NCBI RefSeq assembly: GCF_017313275.1
Contig: NZ_JAFLNM010000002.1
Span: forward strand, 1 to 64,000
Direction of reading: 5' to 3'
Length of the DNA: 64,000 bases
From: Flagellimonas profundi
GTDB lineage: Bacteria; Bacteroidota; Bacteroidia; Flavobacteriales; Flavobacteriaceae
Under the pieces are notes generated by a model. The model was given only the letters and a program-made list of their open reading frames with translations. It had not been told where the DNA came from and ran no database searches. Positions 32,504 through 41,837 of the stretch are shown here, in pieces. How positions within the stretch are numbered: the first letter of the stretch is position 1; the number at the start of each line of letters is the position of its first letter. The position numbers and the translations under genes were made by a program.

Positions 32504-32747
32504 ATTCGCTTCGGTCGGATTTTACCACTTTCATGGTGAGTACCACATGGTCCAAGTTCTCAAAACTTTCTTTGATCTCGGAATTGAGCACTTCCATCAC
32601 TTTATCGTAATCACCAAAAACCTGTGTGCTCAAGGGATTTTCCAAAATGGTAAGTCCTGAATCGCGCAACTTTTTGATAAAGTCAATAATTGGTGCTTCA
32701 AAATCGTCCTGAAGGGGAGACAAAGTAAGTTCAACGGATATTTTCAT
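32487..32747 (-). CDS. Thiamine-binding protein (DUF77/MTH1187 family)
   Basis: An 86-residue member of the MTH1187/YkoF-like family. MKISVELTLSPLQ at the start, IDFIKKLRDSGLTILENPLSTQVFGDYD in the middle and a beta strand HVVLTMKVVKSDR at the end match the ferredoxin-like fold of thiamine-binding relatives. These are small cytosolic homotetramers whose precise role is not settled. It begins the four-gene cluster and overlaps the transporter gene by 17 bp. Confidence 0.87.
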   Translation of the reverse strand: MKISVELTLSPLQDDFEAPIIDFIKKLRDSGLTILENPLSTQVFGDYDKVMEVLNSEIKESFENLDHVVLTMKVVKSDRSEYEPHF

Positions 32748-32788
32748 GGTCGGTTATAATTTCAGGGCAAAACTACGAAAAGGAATCA

Positions 32789-33430
32789 TCATCCTCCCAT
32801 CATTTTTAAGGCATACACACAAGTAAATCCTTCAAACTCCATGAATTGAACTTCGTAATGCGATTTTTTACCTTGATACATGATTTCCGCCACTGTTCTG
32901 GTATCCTCAAAAGAGAAGTCTATTACATTGATGTGCCTTAGAAAACTCAGTCCTCGTTGTGCATAAATCTTGTACAGGGACTCCTTGGCTCCCCAAACAA
33001 TGGTCAATTTTCGCATCAAGGCCTCGGTATTGGCCAGGGTTTTGTATTCTTGAATCGGCGTAAATTTGTGGGCGATCCTAAGAATTTTATCTCGCTGCAT
33101 TTCAATATCGATGCCTACCTCATCGGTTTCGCTTATAATTATGCCCGTAAAGTTGTGCGAATGTGTAATGGAAATATATTTCCCATCCTTAAGGTGCGGT
33201 TTTCCAAAGTCATCATAATACAAGTCGTGATCTACATAACCCGCCTCTGCCATAAGATGACGGATACTTAAAAAAGCCCTTCGGTGTGCTTCCGATTTCA
33301 TCCCGTCCATACGGTTTTGACAGTGCTCCGTAAGCTCCACATCCTTAGCAAGTTCAATCTCTGGCTCGGTCACCTTCCAGATATAAACGGAAGTGGTCGG
33401 GGAAACTGTTATTGTTTTGTAAACGGGCAT
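32789..33430 (-). CDS. 4'-phosphopantetheinyl transferase superfamily protein
   Basis: A 213-residue Sfp-type enzyme that moves the phosphopantetheine arm from CoA to carrier proteins. The metal-binding motif VGIDIEMQRD is near residue 103-112 and WGAKESLYKIYAQRG near 148-162, both diagnostic. No synthase or carrier protein is near it. ATG at 33430 is used; the open frame has two Leu TTG codons before it. It is divergent from ahcY. Confidence 0.9.
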   Translation of the reverse strand: MPVYKTITVSPTTSVYIWKVTEPEIELAKDVELTEHCQNRMDGMKSEAHRRAFLSIRHLMAEAGYVDHDLYYDDFGKPHLKDGKYISITHSHNFTGIIISETDEVGIDIEMQRDKILRIAHKFTPIQEYKTLANTEALMRKLTIVWGAKESLYKIYAQRGLSFLRHINVIDFSFEDTRTVAEIMYQGKKSHYEVQFMEFEGFTCVYALKMMGG

Positions 33431-33452
33431 CAACAAAAGTTAAGTGAATTCG

Positions 33453-33460
33453 TATCTTTG
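33453..33460 (+). promoter_or_regulatory. -7 element of ahcY
   Basis: TATCTTTG matches TAnnTTTG, 43 bp upstream of the ahcY ATG. A TTG at -33 is not obvious. Confidence 0.45.
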
Positions 33461-33502
33461 TGCACTGTTTAAGCGAAGCTACAAAAGTAAATTATAAAAA
33501 GT

Positions 33503-34819
33503 ATGAGCACAAAGACAATTCCGTATGTTCCTTACAAGGTTAAGGATATCTCACTTGCAGATTGGGGAAGGAAAGAAATTGAGCTTGCCGAGGCTGAAAT
33601 GCCAGGGCTTATGGCCTTACGTGAAGAATACGGTAGCCAACAACCTTTAAAAGGTGCCAGGATTGCCGGTTGTCTTCACATGACCATTCAAACTGCAGTC
33701 TTGATCGAGACTTTGGTAGCCCTTGGAGCCGAAGTAACTTGGAGCTCCTGTAATATCTTTTCCACTCAAGACCATGCCGCAGCAGCAATCGCAGCAGCTG
33801 GCATTCCAGTCTACGCATGGAAAGGGATGAACGAGGAGGAATTTGATTGGTGTATTGAGCAAACATTGTTCTTTGGAGAGGACAGAAAGCCATTGAACAT
33901 GATCTTGGACGATGGTGGTGACCTTACCAATATGGTTTTGGACCAATACCCAGAATTGGCAGCGGGCATTAAAGGACTTTCCGAGGAAACCACTACGGGG
34001 GTACACCGCTTGTACGAAAGAATGAAGAAAGGAACATTGCCCATGCCGGCCATTAACGTGAACGATTCCGTGACCAAATCCAAGTTTGACAACAAATATG
34101 GATGTCGTGAAAGTGCCGTGGATGCCATTCGAAGAGCAACCGATACTATGTTGGCAGGTAAGCGTGTGGTGGTTGCAGGTTATGGGGATGTTGGAAAAGG
34201 TACCGCAGCATCATTCCGTGGAGCAGGGGCCATTGTTACCGTTACGGAAATTGATCCTATTTGTGCCCTACAAGCCTGTATGGACGGGTTTGAAGTTAAA
34301 AAGTTGGAAACTGTGATCTCCAATGCTGATATTGTCATCACCTCAACAGGGAATAAGGACATTATCCGTGAAGAGCATTTCCGAGCCTTGAAGGATAAAG
34401 CCATTGTTTGTAATATCGGTCATTTTGATAATGAAATAGATATGGCTTGGTTGAACGGGAACTATGGCAACACCAAGGACGAAATTAAGCCACAAGTTGA
34501 TAAATATACCATTGACGGCAAGGACGTAGTGATCTTGGCAGAAGGTAGATTGGTAAATCTTGGTTGTGCTACAGGGCACCCAAGTTTTGTAATGAGCAAC
34601 TCCTTCACCAACCAGACCTTGGCCCAGATAGAGCTTTGGAACCACAACGAAAAATATGCCAATGAAGTTTATATGTTGCCCAAACATTTGGATGAAAAAG
34701 TGGCCAAATTGCACTTGTCGCGTTTAGGTGCCGAGTTGACCGAACTCAAGCAAGAACAAGCTGATTACATCGGAGTAAAAGTCGAAGGCCCTTTTAAGCC
34801 TGAGTACTACCGATACTAA
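33503..34819 (+). CDS. ahcY: Adenosylhomocysteinase
   Basis: A 438-residue S-adenosylhomocysteine hydrolase, NAD-dependent, of the activated methyl cycle. [17 protein letters not shown] carries the substrate site, [18 protein letters not shown] near residue 226-243 is the NAD-binding loop, and the C-terminal [13 protein letters not shown] tail completes the cofactor pocket. Full length. Confidence 0.98.
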   Translation: MSTKTIPYVPYKVKDISLADWGRKEIELAEAEMPGLMALREEYGSQQPLKGARIAGCLHMTIQTAVLIETLVALGAEVTWSSCNIFSTQDHAAAAIAAAGIPVYAWKGMNEEEFDWCIEQTLFFGEDRKPLNMILDDGGDLTNMVLDQYPELAAGIKGLSEETTTGVHRLYERMKKGTLPMPAINVNDSVTKSKFDNKYGCRESAVDAIRRATDTMLAGKRVVVAGYGDVGKGTAASFRGAGAIVTVTEIDPICALQACMDGFEVKKLETVISNADIVITSTGNKDIIREEHFRALKDKAIVCNIGHFDNEIDMAWLNGNYGNTKDEIKPQVDKYTIDGKDVVILAEGRLVNLGCATGHPSFVMSNSFTNQTLAQIELWNHNEKYANEVYMLPKHLDEKVAKLHLSRLGAELTELKQEQADYIGVKVEGPFKPEYYRY

Positions 34820-34838
34820 GCACAAAGGTTTTAGAAAA

Positions 34839-34872
34839 CAAAAAACCCATGGCCAAAACCATGGGTTTTTTT
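34839..34872. terminator. Bidirectional intrinsic terminator
   Basis: AAAAACCCATGG-CCAAAA-CCATGGGTTTTTTT between convergent ahcY and the DUF3332 gene. Confidence 0.9.
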
Positions 34873-34889
34873 ATTGGATATTAGTTGTA

Positions 34890-35468
34890 TTAGTCGGCCA
34901 ATAAGGTCTCGCCGTAGTAGCAAGTTTTGCTTTCCTGCAACAAAGCCAACCCTTCTTCCCTTGTACTCATTGGGTCTATTTTCACTTCTTCACCGTTTGG
35001 CATGTAAACAATGTAGAACCCTTCTTCAAAAGAGGATAGTTTTATAATTTCTCCATTAGGACGAACTGCATTCCAGGATTTTTCATCTGGTTTATAGACC
35101 AAATCTATCTTCTTACCTTTTTTAGGTCCTTCTACTACAGTTACCTGCATTCTGTTCTTGGTAGCGATCATCTCAAAAGTATTGCCATCATGTTCCACCA
35201 TTTGCGTTTCAGACTCACCATCCTTCATGGCAATTGGATTAGATCCGGACCAGAACTCGATCACATTGAAGATAATCGTATCTCCCAAGAAAAATAATCC
35301 GTAAACAGGAACAATGTTAAGTCCCCAAAAAATAAGGTTGTCCAAAAATCTGCTATTCGTAAGCCCTTGGTTCCAATCCTTCAAACTATTGAAGGCGCTA
35401 AAAGACCCCAAACAACTTGAAAACAGGATAGAACAAGCCAACAACGAAGAAATAATGATTTTTTTCAT
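34890..35468 (-). CDS. DUF3332 lipoprotein
   Basis: A 192-residue exported protein of the DUF3332 family. Lipobox-like LFSSC gives a lipidated Cys near residue 19, then SFSAFNSLKDWNQGLTNSRF, a hydrophobic stretch with FWGLNIVPVYGLFFLGDTI (about 46-66) and a soluble, beta-rich tail. Function unknown. The frame remains open to 35606, but those 46 residues are not signal-like and overlap the divergent gene; ATG at 35468 is correct. Confidence 0.82.
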   Translation of the reverse strand: MKKIIISSLLACSILFSSCLGSFSAFNSLKDWNQGLTNSRFLDNLIFWGLNIVPVYGLFFLGDTIIFNVIEFWSGSNPIAMKDGESETQMVEHDGNTFEMIATKNRMQVTVVEGPKKGKKIDLVYKPDEKSWNAVRPNGEIIKLSSFEEGFYIVYMPNGEEVKIDPMSTREEGLALLQESKTCYYGETLLAD

Positions 35469-35582
35469 GATAAAAGATTTATAGTTAGTGTTTTTAAAGC
35501 TACGAAAAAATCCGGTTGCAACTATTTTCAGACTTTTTCCGCTTTGATCACTACCTTTATTCCCGCTTGAATCCCAATAGAC

Positions 35583-36692
35583 ATGAAAAACTGGTACGAA
35601 ATACAAAATATAGAAACGGTTGACTCCCCATCAATTGCTTTATATAAGGAACATGTGTCCTTTAACATCCAAAAGATGATTTCCTTGGTAGATGGCCAAA
35701 CCAAACGCCTGATGCCACACATCAAAACAAACAAAATGCCCAAGGTAATGGAGCTGTTATTGGCTTCGGGCATCTCAAATTTTAAGGCCTCCACCATTGC
35801 CGAAGCAGAAATTGCCGCAGAAGTTGGGGCCAAATCCGTTTTGATCGCCCACCAATTGGTCGGTCCAAAAGTAGAACGATTCCTCGCTCTTGTAAAGCAT
35901 TATCCCAAAACCCAATTTTCAACTATTTTGGACAATGTAGACAGTGCTGAACTTTTAAATCAAAAAGCATCGGAACTGGGACTTACCGCTGACGTTTATA
36001 TTGATATCAACAACGGGATGAACCGTTCGGGTATTGAAATAGGCCCTGCGCTCGACGAATTAGTGGTTTATTTAAAAATATGCAAGTCTTTACATTTTAA
36101 AGGGTTACATGCATATGATGGACATTTAAGAGATAAGGATTTTACAACTAGACGTGAAAAAATAGAAAGAGGGGTAAAAGATGTAGAAACCTATTTTGAG
36201 GCACTAAGAGCGGATTATCCTGCGGCGGAATTGATATGTGGAGGAACTCCTTCCTTTACTTCGCACGCTTTACAGGAAAAAAGGATTACAAGCCCGGGAA
36301 CCTGTGTACTTTGGGATTGGGGGTATGGTGAAAAGTTAACAGAGCAGGACTTTAAGCACGCCGCCCTTTTGGTTACCCGAATTATTTCCAAACCTACGGA
36401 AGGAATCATTACCATTGATTTAGGACATAAATCAGTTGCAGCGGAAAACCCCATTGACAAAAGGGTGAAATTCTTGAATCTTGATGGATATGAACTGCTT
36501 TCACAAAGTGAGGAACATGGAGTAATCCAAGTAAAGGAATGGGACAAATATAAAGTTGGCGATGTCCTATATGGCATTCCTTATCATATTTGCCCCACGA
36601 TTAACCTTCATGATGAAGTTTCGGTAATCGAGAACGGTAAGAAAGTAGATACTTGGGAGATTACCGCCCGAAAACGAAAGCTTACGTTCTAG
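35583..36692 (+). CDS. D-threonine aldolase-like PLP enzyme
   Basis: A 369-residue fold-type III PLP enzyme of the D-threonine aldolase/D-serine dehydratase family. The PLP lysine is in RLMPHIKTNKMPK near residue 48, phosphate-binding residues in CGGTPSF near 220, and the metal-binding pair in PYHICPTI near 340 (His and Cys, as in the DSD1 group). It would cleave D-threonine to glycine and acetaldehyde or act on a related D-beta-hydroxy amino acid. Confidence 0.9.
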   Translation: MKNWYEIQNIETVDSPSIALYKEHVSFNIQKMISLVDGQTKRLMPHIKTNKMPKVMELLLASGISNFKASTIAEAEIAAEVGAKSVLIAHQLVGPKVERFLALVKHYPKTQFSTILDNVDSAELLNQKASELGLTADVYIDINNGMNRSGIEIGPALDELVVYLKICKSLHFKGLHAYDGHLRDKDFTTRREKIERGVKDVETYFEALRADYPAAELICGGTPSFTSHALQEKRITSPGTCVLWDWGYGEKLTEQDFKHAALLVTRIISKPTEGIITIDLGHKSVAAENPIDKRVKFLNLDGYELLSQSEEHGVIQVKEWDKYKVGDVLYGIPYHICPTINLHDEVSVIENGKKVDTWEITARKRKLTF

Positions 36693-36766
36693 ACCAAGTC
36701 CTGGAAAATTATACTCCCTCACTCCAATACCAACATTTATTTATGAAACCATAAAAAAATTGTAAC

Positions 36767-36797
36767 AAAAAAGGCCTCGCAATGCGAGGCCTTTTTT
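36767..36797. terminator. Bidirectional intrinsic terminator
   Basis: AAAAAAGGCCTCGC-AAT-GCGAGGCCTTTTTT between the aldolase gene and convergent rpmA. Confidence 0.9.
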
Positions 36798-36815
36798 AAC
36801 TATTGTCGTTATTTA

Positions 36816-37076
36816 TTAAGCTTCATAAGGCTCAATGGAAACAAAAGATTTTCCACCTACTTTCTTTTCAAACTTAACAATACCATCTACCTTGGCGTGC
36901 AAAGTATGGTCCTTTCCTGCATATACATTGTCGCCGGCATTGTGCTTGGTACCACGTTGTCTTACAATAATGTTACCAGCAGTTGCTGCCTGACCACCAA
37001 AAATCTTAACACCTAAGCGTTTCGATTCTGATTCTCTACCGTTTTTTGAACTACCTACACCTTTCTTGTGAGCCAT
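36816..37076 (-). CDS. rpmA: 50S ribosomal protein L27
   Basis: An 86-residue bL27 with the usual N-terminus [18 protein letters not shown] that reaches toward the peptidyl transferase centre, and [18 protein letters not shown]. No N-terminal extension of the Firmicute type that needs cleavage. Encoded 24 bp after rplU. Confidence 0.98.
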   Translation of the reverse strand: MAHKKGVGSSKNGRESESKRLGVKIFGGQAATAGNIIVRQRGTKHNAGDNVYAGKDHTLHAKVDGIVKFEKKVGGKSFVSIEPYEA

Positions 37077-37100
37077 GATATATAAATTTTAGTTCTTTTC

Positions 37101-37640
37101 TTATTTGCTTAACGCTTCGATCAACTCGGCTTTCTTCATTGAAGAGTAGCCGGTAATTTCCTTGGCTTTTGCCATTTCCTTCAACTCAGCAACCGTTTTG
37201 GAACTCAAATCCTCAGTTGCTTTTGGAGCTTCTTTTTTCGGAGCCGCCGCTTTTTTCTCTGCCTTTTTAGGTTCAGTAGCGGGTTTTGCTTCAGTTTTAG
37301 CTTTTGCAGGAGCCGCTTTCTTGGCGCCTTTGGCTACAATACCTTCAACAACAATCTCAGTCAAATATTGTCTGTGACCATTCTTCTTGCGGTAACCTTT
37401 ACGTCTTTTCTTTTTAAAGACGATTACTTTATCTCCTTTAAGGTGTTTTACAACTTTGGCTTCAACAGCCGCACCTTCTATGACCGGGGCGCCAATAATT
37501 ACGTTACCACCATCTTCCAAAAGAAGAACCTTATCGAAAGTAACTTTTTTACCTTCATCTTCTTGCAAACGGTGAACGTACACTTTTTGGTCTTTTGCAA
37601 CTTTAAATTGCTGCCCTGCCATCTCTACAATTGCGTACAT
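37101..37640 (-). CDS. rplU: 50S ribosomal protein L21 with C-terminal Rho_N/SAP-like extension
   Basis: A 179-residue protein. Residues 1-103 are normal bL21 (MYAIVEMAGQQFKVAKDQ, IVFKKKRRKGYRKKNGHRQ). Beyond comes a Lys/Ala/Pro linker (about 104-143) and a folded tail of about 35 residues, LSSKTVAELKEMAKAKE then ITGYSSMKKAELIEAL, that matches the Rho_N/SAP helix-extended-helix pattern. bL21 alone is about 103 residues, so the extension adds 75. Extended bL21 proteins occur in this class; a function for the tail is not known to me. Confidence 0.95.
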   Translation of the reverse strand: MYAIVEMAGQQFKVAKDQKVYVHRLQEDEGKKVTFDKVLLLEDGGNVIIGAPVIEGAAVEAKVVKHLKGDKVIVFKKKRRKGYRKKNGHRQYLTEIVVEGIVAKGAKKAAPAKAKTEAKPATEPKKAEKKAAAPKKEAPKATEDLSSKTVAELKEMAKAKEITGYSSMKKAELIEALSK

Positions 37641-37690
37641 AATGCGTTAATTAGATTAAAATTACTGCGCTTTATCAAAATTAGCGGGTG

Positions 37691-37720
37691 CAAATATACT
37701 GCTAAATCCTTAATCTACAA
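37691..37720 (-). promoter_or_regulatory. Promoter of rplU-rpmA
   Basis: On the minus strand TTG (37720-37718), 19 bp spacer, TATATTTG (37698-37691): a full Bacteroidota promoter, with a leader of about 45 bases. Confidence 0.7.
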
Positions 37721-37735
37721 GTATTCCTCCCTGAT

Positions 37736-38212
37736 TTAACCCATTATTTTTTTGGAGTTGTTGCTCGTTTTAAAAAGTTGCATAAAGGATAGGGTCAAAA
37801 CCAAGGTGGTCGCAAACCCCATAATGGCCACGGTAAAAAAGACAATGCCCTGGAAGTTTTTATAATCACTCGACCATGCGGTGGAAAGTTCATCTAAAAA
37901 AGTGGTATCCAATTCTGTCGCGTAAAAAGCAAAGAAAATGGTGAACAGCAATGTAGCGACAAAGCCAGTAGTGATGCCTGCCGTGAATCCCTTTCCATAA
38001 CTAAAGTTCTTTCCTTGTTTAATTTTGGTATACTTAATGGTCTCGTATATACCAAAGCCGGTAATTACCCCATTAAATAAGCTGTAGAACACATTGGTAT
38101 GTTTTCCCATCAAGGCCAAAATCAAAAAATACGCTATCAGTACAGCACTGGTGACTATACCGAAACGGATTGGAAGGGTTAAATTTTTCATATTCTCTTT
38201 TTTTGGTTTCAT
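37736..38212 (-). CDS. DUF4199 membrane protein
   Basis: A 158-residue integral membrane protein of the DUF4199 family. Four helices: about 12-32, 42-60, 76-98 and 128-150. The loop YTKIKQGKNFSYGKGFTAG between helices 2 and 3 is the conserved part. Function unknown. ATG at 38212 (MKPKKEN) or 38191 (MKNLTLP) may be the start; the 13 residues before 38212 are not conserved-looking. Confidence 0.82.
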   Translation of the reverse strand: MKPKKENMKNLTLPIRFGIVTSAVLIAYFLILALMGKHTNVFYSLFNGVITGFGIYETIKYTKIKQGKNFSYGKGFTAGITTGFVATLLFTIFFAFYATELDTTFLDELSTAWSSDYKNFQGIVFFTVAIMGFATTLVLTLSFMQLFKTSNNSKKIMG

Positions 38213-38375
38213 TGTATAATTTACTGAATGTTTGTGAATTATCCCATACATTAATTCTAAAGACTTTTTTAAAATTTATCTCTCGTAAGAAAATATTCTA
38301 TATTTAACGTAACATCAATCGTTAAATCGATACCAACCTCTTAGCAACATCAATTTTTAAATACTGACTATTAAC

Positions 38376-39698
38376 ATGAAAAAACATTTGTTTTCTGCAT
38401 TTGCAATGCTCTTTGGAGTAACGCTGCTTTCGGCACAGGAGGTAGTTTTTGAAGAGTATGATCTGGACAATGGGCTGCACGTGATCCTACACCAGGACAA
38501 CTCGGCCCCAGTAGTAACCACTTCGGTAATGTACCACGTGGGATCCAAGGACGAAGACCCTGAGAAAACGGGTTTTGCCCACTTTTTTGAACATTTACTC
38601 TTCGAGGGGACCAAAAACATTGAACGCGGTGAGTGGGACCAAATTGTAGCTTCCAACGGAGGAAGGCACAATGCCAATACCTTTTTGGACCGCACCTATT
38701 ATTATGAGGTCTTCCCATCCAATAGCTTGGAAGTTGGACTTTGGTTGGAATCCGAACGTTTGATGCACCCCATAATCGGACAAGTTGGGGTGGACACCCA
38801 AAAAGAGGTGGTACAAGAGGAAAAGAGACTTCGGGTAGATAACTCTCCCTACGGTGCCTTTTTTAATGAAATCCTGAAAAATCTATATACCAACCACCCA
38901 TATCGCTGGGGAGTTATCGGATCTTTTGATCATTTGGCCAGTGCCACTTTGGAAGATTTTAAAAAATTCAACCAAACGTTTTACATGCCCAACAACGCTG
39001 TTTTGGTGGTAGCGGGTGACTTTGAAACCGATGGGACCAAGAAAATGATCGAGGATTATTTTGGGCCAATCCCAAGAGGTGCCGAAATAAAAAGACCCGA
39101 TGTTAAAGAAGAGGCGATCACCAAAACCAAGTTTGCGAAATATTATGATCCCAACATCCAAATTCCTGCAATTCTGTTGGCATACAGAACACCAGGGCAA
39201 GGCCAGCGAGATGCTTATGTGATCAATATGATTTCCACCTATCTGAGCAGCGGAGAAAGCTCCAAACTTTACAAAAAATTGGTGGACGAGAAAAAAATGG
39301 CCCTGCAAATACTTTCTGTGCCCATCGATGCAGAAGATTACAGCTCTTATATTGTTGGGGGGCTTCCCGTTGGTGACAATTCCATCCAGGACATCAAAAA
39401 AGAGATCGACGAAGAAATTTTGAAGCTTCAAATGGAACTGATTTCCGAAAAAGATTACCAAAAGCTTCAAAACAAATTCGAAAACCAATTTGTGAACGCG
39501 AATAGCAGTGTAGAGGGTATCGCCAATTCTTTGGCGGAAAACTATATGCTGAAGGATGATACTGACCTCATAAATTCAGAAATAGACATTTACCGTTCTA
39601 TTACCCGTGAAGAAATCATGGAAGTGGCCAAAAAATATTTGAAGGTGAACCAACGTATCGAATTGGAGTATTTACCAGAACAAAAAGACGCTAATTAA
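38376..39698 (+). CDS. M16 family zinc peptidase, catalytic subunit
   Basis: A 440-residue exported M16B (pitrilysin/processing peptidase-like) protease. Signal peptide at about 1-20 (TLLSAQ), then the inverted zinc motif HFFEH in GFAHFFEHLLFEG near residue 67-79 with the distal Glu in VVQEEKRLR near 147-155. The second half is the paired M16 fold. It is one base away from the next gene, which encodes the companion without the zinc motif. Confidence 0.92.
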   Translation: MKKHLFSAFAMLFGVTLLSAQEVVFEEYDLDNGLHVILHQDNSAPVVTTSVMYHVGSKDEDPEKTGFAHFFEHLLFEGTKNIERGEWDQIVASNGGRHNANTFLDRTYYYEVFPSNSLEVGLWLESERLMHPIIGQVGVDTQKEVVQEEKRLRVDNSPYGAFFNEILKNLYTNHPYRWGVIGSFDHLASATLEDFKKFNQTFYMPNNAVLVVAGDFETDGTKKMIEDYFGPIPRGAEIKRPDVKEEAITKTKFAKYYDPNIQIPAILLAYRTPGQGQRDAYVINMISTYLSSGESSKLYKKLVDEKKMALQILSVPIDAEDYSSYIVGGLPVGDNSIQDIKKEIDEEILKLQMELISEKDYQKLQNKFENQFVNANSSVEGIANSLAENYMLKDDTDLINSEIDIYRSITREEIMEVAKKYLKVNQRIELEYLPEQKDAN

Positions 39699-39699
39699 G

Positions 39700-41772
39700 A
39701 TGAAAAAGTATTTAGTTTTAGCAGCGCTGTCTTTATTTATGACAGCCACATACGCACAAATAGACCGGAGTACACCGCCAGAACCAGGACCGGCTCCCAA
39801 AATCAACTTAAAGGAGCCCGCCCGTTTTGAACTAAAAAACGGTTTGAAGGTACTCGTGGTGGAAAACCACAAATTGCCAAGGGTTCGTATTCAGCTTTCC
39901 ATTGACAACCCACCTATTTTGGAGGGTGACAAAGCTGGGGTATCCGCCCTTACCGGAAGTATGTTGGGCAAAGGGTCCAAAAACATTCCAAAAGATGAGT
40001 TTTACGAGGAAGTGGATTTTCTTGGTGCCAACATCTACATTGGGGAACAAAGTGCTTTTGCCAGTTCTCTGTCCAAATATTTTCCTCGAATTTTAGAGTT
40101 AATGGCCGATGCCGCGCTTAACCCTGACTTTCTTCAAGAAGAATTTGAAAAGGAAAAAGAAAAGCTGATCACTGGAATCAAATCCGAAGAAAAAGACGTT
40201 TCCGCCATTGCCAATAGAGTTCAAGCAGCCTTGGCCTATGGTAAAAACCACCCTTACGGCGAATTTATGACCGAGGAAACCGTAAATAATGTTTCCCTGC
40301 TTGATGTAGAGCAGTTCTACCGCTCTTATTTCGTACCTGCCAATGCTTATTTGGTAGTAATAGGTGACGTTGATTTTGAAACTGTGAAAGAGTTGGTCAC
40401 CGAAGCCTTTACACCATGGTCCAAGGCAGTGCCTCCATCTATTTCCTACTCTGACCCAAAAGATGTACAGTATACTCAAATCAACTTTGTTGATGTGCCG
40501 AACGCTGTGCAATCGGAAGTTGCCGTGGAAAACATCACCAATTTAAAAATGAAGGATGAGGACTACCTGGATGCTCTTTTGGCCAACAGGATCTTAGGTG
40601 GTGGCGGACAGGCTCGCTTATTTCAAAATTTAAGAGAAGATAAAGGATATACCTATGGGTCTTACTCTGGAATCAGGGCCAACAAATACAGCCCAATGCG
40701 ATTTAACGCTTATGCACAGGTAAGAAATGCTGTTACCGATAGCTCTGTGGTGGAAATTTTGAAAGAAATAGACAAGATCACTTCCGAGCCGGTTTCCGAT
40801 GAAGAATTGGCAAACGCCAAGGCAAAATACGCAGGAAGCTTTGTAATGGCTCTGGAAAAACCCGAAACAGTGGCAAATTATGCCCTAAACATAGAAACGG
40901 AAGGCCTTCCAAAAGATTTTTATGAGACGTATTTGGAGCGATTGGATGCCATAACCAAGGAAGATGTACAAAAAGCCGCCCAAAAACACTTTTCCACTAC
41001 CAATGCCCGTGTGGTGGTAACAGGAAAAGGTAGTGACGTTTTGGAAAACTTGGAAAAGGTCAGTTTCAATGGAAAAGATGTTCCTGTACTTTACTATGAC
41101 AAGTATGCCAACAAAACGGAGAAACCTGATTATAATGCTGCCGTACCCGAAGGTGTGGACGCAACATCCGTATTGGAAAAATATATTGAGGCCATCGGCG
41201 GCAAATCGAAACTTGAAGGTGTGGATTCTTACTCCATGATGGCCGAAGCTGAAATGCAGGGCATGAAATTGGAACTTGAAATGAAGAAAACGTCTCAAGA
41301 TCAGTTTATGCAAGACGTAAAAGTAATGGGCAACTCCATGCAAAAACAAGTATTGGATGGCGACTCAGGTTATATGGTAGTTCAAGGCCAACGTAAGGAC
41401 CTTTCTCCTGAAGAGATTGCAAAAATAAAGGAAGAATCTGCCGCTTTCCCGGAACTCAACTACTTGGCAGCAGGAGATATTGCACTTGAAGGCATTGAGC
41501 CTGTGGGCGATAAAAAAGCCTATAAGTTGAAAATAAGTGATAGCAAAACTGCATTCTACGATGTGGAAACTGGACTCAAGGTACAGGAAATAAACACCCA
41601 AGAAGTTCAAGGCCAACAAATGACCAGCACGTTGGGGTATGGTGACTATCAAGAAGTATCCGGAATTAAATTTCCTTTCAAGTTAATGCAGACCATGGGA
41701 CCTCAGAACATGGAGTTTATTGTAAAAGAAATCAAGGTTAACGAAGGAGTTGAGGCCTCTGATTTTAAATAA
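39700..41772 (+). CDS. M16 family non-catalytic subunit with LolA-like C-terminal domain
   Basis: A 690-residue exported protein. Signal peptide at about 1-19. Residues 30-460 form the M16 fold, but the zinc motif region reads GVSALTGSMLGKG, so HxxEH is absent. The R/Y pair region LREDKGYTYG that helps substrate binding is retained. Residues about 490-690 are an added domain, with AIGGKSKLEGVDSY and YMVVQGQRKDL, like the lipoprotein-sorting or outer-membrane-type domains of Bacteroidota. Together with the upstream gene it should form a heterodimeric periplasmic protease. Confidence 0.88.
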   Translation: MKKYLVLAALSLFMTATYAQIDRSTPPEPGPAPKINLKEPARFELKNGLKVLVVENHKLPRVRIQLSIDNPPILEGDKAGVSALTGSMLGKGSKNIPKDEFYEEVDFLGANIYIGEQSAFASSLSKYFPRILELMADAALNPDFLQEEFEKEKEKLITGIKSEEKDVSAIANRVQAALAYGKNHPYGEFMTEETVNNVSLLDVEQFYRSYFVPANAYLVVIGDVDFETVKELVTEAFTPWSKAVPPSISYSDPKDVQYTQINFVDVPNAVQSEVAVENITNLKMKDEDYLDALLANRILGGGGQARLFQNLREDKGYTYGSYSGIRANKYSPMRFNAYAQVRNAVTDSSVVEILKEIDKITSEPVSDEELANAKAKYAGSFVMALEKPETVANYALNIETEGLPKDFYETYLERLDAITKEDVQKAAQKHFSTTNARVVVTGKGSDVLENLEKVSFNGKDVPVLYYDKYANKTEKPDYNAAVPEGVDATSVLEKYIEAIGGKSKLEGVDSYSMMAEAEMQGMKLELEMKKTSQDQFMQDVKVMGNSMQKQVLDGDSGYMVVQGQRKDLSPEEIAKIKEESAAFPELNYLAAGDIALEGIEPVGDKKAYKLKISDSKTAFYDVETGLKVQEINTQEVQGQQMTSTLGYGDYQEVSGIKFPFKLMQTMGPQNMEFIVKEIKVNEGVEASDFK

Positions 41773-41790
41773 TACTATTCTTTTTAAAGC

Positions 41791-41821
41791 AAAAAAGGCG
41801 CTCTAAACGAGCGCCTTTTTT
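41791..41821. terminator. Bidirectional intrinsic terminator
   Basis: AAAAAAGGCGCTC-TAAAC-GAGCGCCTTTTTT between the M16 pair and the convergent receptor gene. Confidence 0.9.
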
Positions 41822-41837
41822 ATTGTTCTTCAAATTA

